Positions 62,501 through 64,000 of a stretch of DNA of 64,000 nucleotides are shown here, in pieces. Under the pieces are notes generated by a model. That model searched no databases and was not told the DNA's origin. It worked only from the letters and a program-made list of their open reading frames with translations. Both the position numbers and the translations under genes were made by a program. Source of the stretch: Enterococcus sp. CSURQ0835 (GTDB lineage: Bacteria > Bacillota > Bacilli > Lactobacillales > Enterococcaceae); contig NZ_CACSLH010000002.1 in NCBI RefSeq assembly GCF_902706605.1, forward strand, positions 1 through 64,000. The letters are read 5' to 3'. Each line of letters starts with the position of its first letter. Within the stretch, counting starts at the first letter, position 1.

Positions 62501-64000
62501 AGCAAACTGTAAGGTTAGAACGAGGATTAAAAATTTTAGTCAGTTGCTTTTTCGGTTTGTTTTTATTTTTACCACTGGCTCGGGTCTTGCAAGAAGCACT
62601 GCTTTCAGATGGTCGGCTGTCTTTTCATTTAGTCACTGAATTAGTGGGAACAGACAAATGGTTGCAAGCTTTTTTAAACAGTTTTTGTTTTGCACTGAGT
62701 GTCGCGCTTGTCGCAACTTTACTGGGTTTTTTATTGGCGTACGGCTTGCACTTCACTAAGTTAGCGCCTTACTTCAAGCAAGTCGTCGAACGCTTTTTAG
62801 TTTTACCAATGTTGTTACCCACCATCACGTATGGCTTTGTACTGATCTATTCATTTGGTAAGCAAGGTCTCTGGACGCGCATCTTTGGTCGAACGATCTT
62901 TGATATCTATGGGACAGCCGGGGTCTTTTTAGGCCTTTTGATCTACTGCTTGCCGGTAACTTTTGTGTTGTTCAATGATGCGATGCATTACCTTGATCAC
63001 CGTTTTTTCATCGTTTCACGATTGATGAGGGATCATTTTTTTCGCGGCTTTCAGACGACTGTCTTGCAGCCATTGTTAAAAGTTTTCGCCATCTCTCTCG
63101 TACAAGCTTTTTTTATGAGCTTTACTGATTTTGGGATCCCCGTTGCAGTCGGCGGTCAAAAAGTGTTTATCACGACTTTATTATATGAATATTTTTTAGG
63201 CTCATTGCCTGACTTTGCGCGTGGTTCGGTGATCGCGTTATCGATGTTACTGCCTTCGATCTTAAGTGTCATTTGCTTACACCGGTTACAAAAAATTCCA
63301 GTCGCTTATGAGCCAAAAAAAACGTTGCCTTTAAAACGAAATCGGGTGCGCGACAGTCTGTTTGCAATTTTCCTAAGCTTGAGTGCAGGTGGGATCATGG
63401 GAATCTTTTTCGTCATGTTCCTCATTCCCTTTGTTGCCAGCTGGCCGTATCAAATGCAATTTAGTTTGACACCGTTAATTACGTTCAGCCAAGATCCAAC
63501 GCTGCGTTTGACGTTGCAAAATAGTTTACTTGTCGCCATTTTAACGGCTAGTTTTGGGACGCTGACGGCTTTTTTAGCGGCTGTGTTCACAACGCGCAGT
63601 CAGTCGAGTCGCGGGCTAGTGATCGACAGCTTTGCGATGATCACTAATTCGCTTCCCGGGATGGTGTTAGGGATCGCTTATCTATTGATCTTTAGTGGTA
63701 CGCCACTTCACAATACGCTTTTCATTTTAGTCGCTGCCAATCTCGTCCATTATTTTGCGACACCGTATCAGTTAGCAAAAAGTGCTTTACAAAAAATGAA
63801 TCCTAATTGGGAAAATACAGCGAAGATCATGGGGGATTACTGGCTGGATACATTACTTAAAGTGATCGTCCCTAATGCAAAGATTACGATCATCGAAATG
63901 TTCAGCTATTATTTTACCAACGCCATGGTCACTATCAGTGCCGTCGTTTTCTTGACGAGTGCTGAAACGATGGTCATGACAACAAAGATCAAAGAGTTAC
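62497..64000 (+). CDS. Two-domain ABC permease, iron / 2-aminoethylphosphonate type (runs off window)
   Basis: The ATG at 62497 overlaps the ATPase stop and the frame stays open to the window end (501 codons). The protein is very hydrophobic, with about twelve segments. It contains two copies of the importer permease fold, each with its ATPase-coupling region ('MRDHFFRGFQTTVLQPLLKVF' and 'MGDYWLDTLLKVIVPNAK'), as in FbpB- and PhnV-type fused permeases. The loop 'SFTDFGIPVAVGGQ' is common in the phosphonate/iron group. The solute-binding protein should lie just beyond the edge. Confidence 0.82.
   Translation, partial: MKQTVRLERGLKILVSCFFGLFLFLPLARVLQEALLSDGRLSFHLVTELVGTDKWLQAFLNSFCFALSVALVATLLGFLLAYGLHFTKLAPYFKQVVERFLVLPMLLPTITYGFVLIYSFGKQGLWTRIFGRTIFDIYGTAGVFLGLLIYCLPVTFVLFNDAMHYLDHRFFIVSRLMRDHFFRGFQTTVLQPLLKVFAISLVQAFFMSFTDFGIPVAVGGQKVFITTLLYEYFLGSLPDFARGSVIALSMLLPSILSVICLHRLQKIPVAYEPKKTLPLKRNRVRDSLFAIFLSLSAGGIMGIFFVMFLIPFVASWPYQMQFSLTPLITFSQDPTLRLTLQNSLLVAILTASFGTLTAFLAAVFTTRSQSSRGLVIDSFAMITNSLPGMVLGIAYLLIFSGTPLHNTLFILVAANLVHYFATPYQLAKSALQKMNPNWENTAKIMGDYWLDTLLKVIVPNAKITIIEMFSYYFTNAMVTISAVVFLTSAETMVMTTKIKEL

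Noticed and set aside
62014-62505. 163-aa minus-strand frame opposite the importer ATPase
   Set aside because: It is a Cys- and Ser-rich antisense shadow of a gene with all ABC motifs, and it has no independent signals.
1-64000. CRISPR arrays, tRNA or rRNA genes, prophage, toxin-antitoxin or restriction systems
   Set aside because: I looked on both strands. No regular repeat-spacer pattern, tRNA cloverleaf, rRNA segment or phage or defence genes were recognised.

Overview
The window looks like the chromosome of a low-to-moderate-GC Bacillota lactic acid bacterium. It is most probably Enterococcus-like, but the genus is inference. The signs are AGGAGG-type ribosome binding sites, CcpA cre-like sites, a phosphoketolase, a pyruvate oxidase, a malolactic enzyme with its transporter, and four PTS permease sets. 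Almost the whole window is catabolic and transport genes. The only mobile DNA seen is an IS1182-family element cut by the left edge.

Layout. 1-870: 5' part of an IS1182-type element. 0.9-5.4 kb: pyruvate oxidase, ZIP metal transporter, a small membrane protein, a TMEM175-like channel and a HAD phosphatase. 5.4-19.9 kb: an L-arabinose regulon, with araE divergent from araBDA, then phosphoketolase, a large putative glycosidase, an AraC-type regulator, a GPH symporter and araR. AraR boxes lie in the araE/araB interval and before araR. Arabinose would go to xylulose-5-P and then be split by phosphoketolase. 19.9-21.0 kb: an orphan PTS IIC. 21.2-26.4 kb: a sorbitol operon in the order gutF-R-M-C-B-A. 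26.8-32.0 kb: a galactitol/D-arabitol-type PTS with a PRD regulator and a zinc polyol-phosphate dehydrogenase. 32.1-41.9 kb: a large, less familiar polyol/ketose system. It holds two SorC-family regulators, a GutF-like SDR, a GatD/SorE-like dehydrogenase, a fructose-6-P-aldolase-like enzyme, an archaeal-type triosephosphate isomerase paralogue, a YjbQ protein, a SAF-domain NAD(P) oxidoreductase and a second GutM-C-B-A permease.

42-45.4 kb: malolactic enzyme and malate/lactate transporter. 45.6-53.1 kb: a LicR-type regulator and a lactose/cellobiose-family PTS with no glycosidase, followed by a tightly packed M24 peptidase, M42 peptidase and MalY/PatB C-S lyase. 53.1-56.6 kb: a TPP riboswitch and ykoFEDC, a thiamine/HMP ECF transporter. 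56.6-61.6 kb: a MarR regulator and a heterodimeric ABC exporter with one degenerate ATP site and a large extracellular insertion. 61.6-64 kb: an ATPase and a two-domain permease of an iron/aminoethylphosphonate-type importer, behind PhoP-box-like repeats; the permease runs off the window.

The best candidates for an undescribed system are the second Gut-type PTS with its unusual enzyme set (33.2-41.9 kb) and the PTS/peptidase/C-S-lyase cluster (45.6-53.1 kb). No database searches or folding programs were used. Assignments rest on reading motifs, lengths and gene order.
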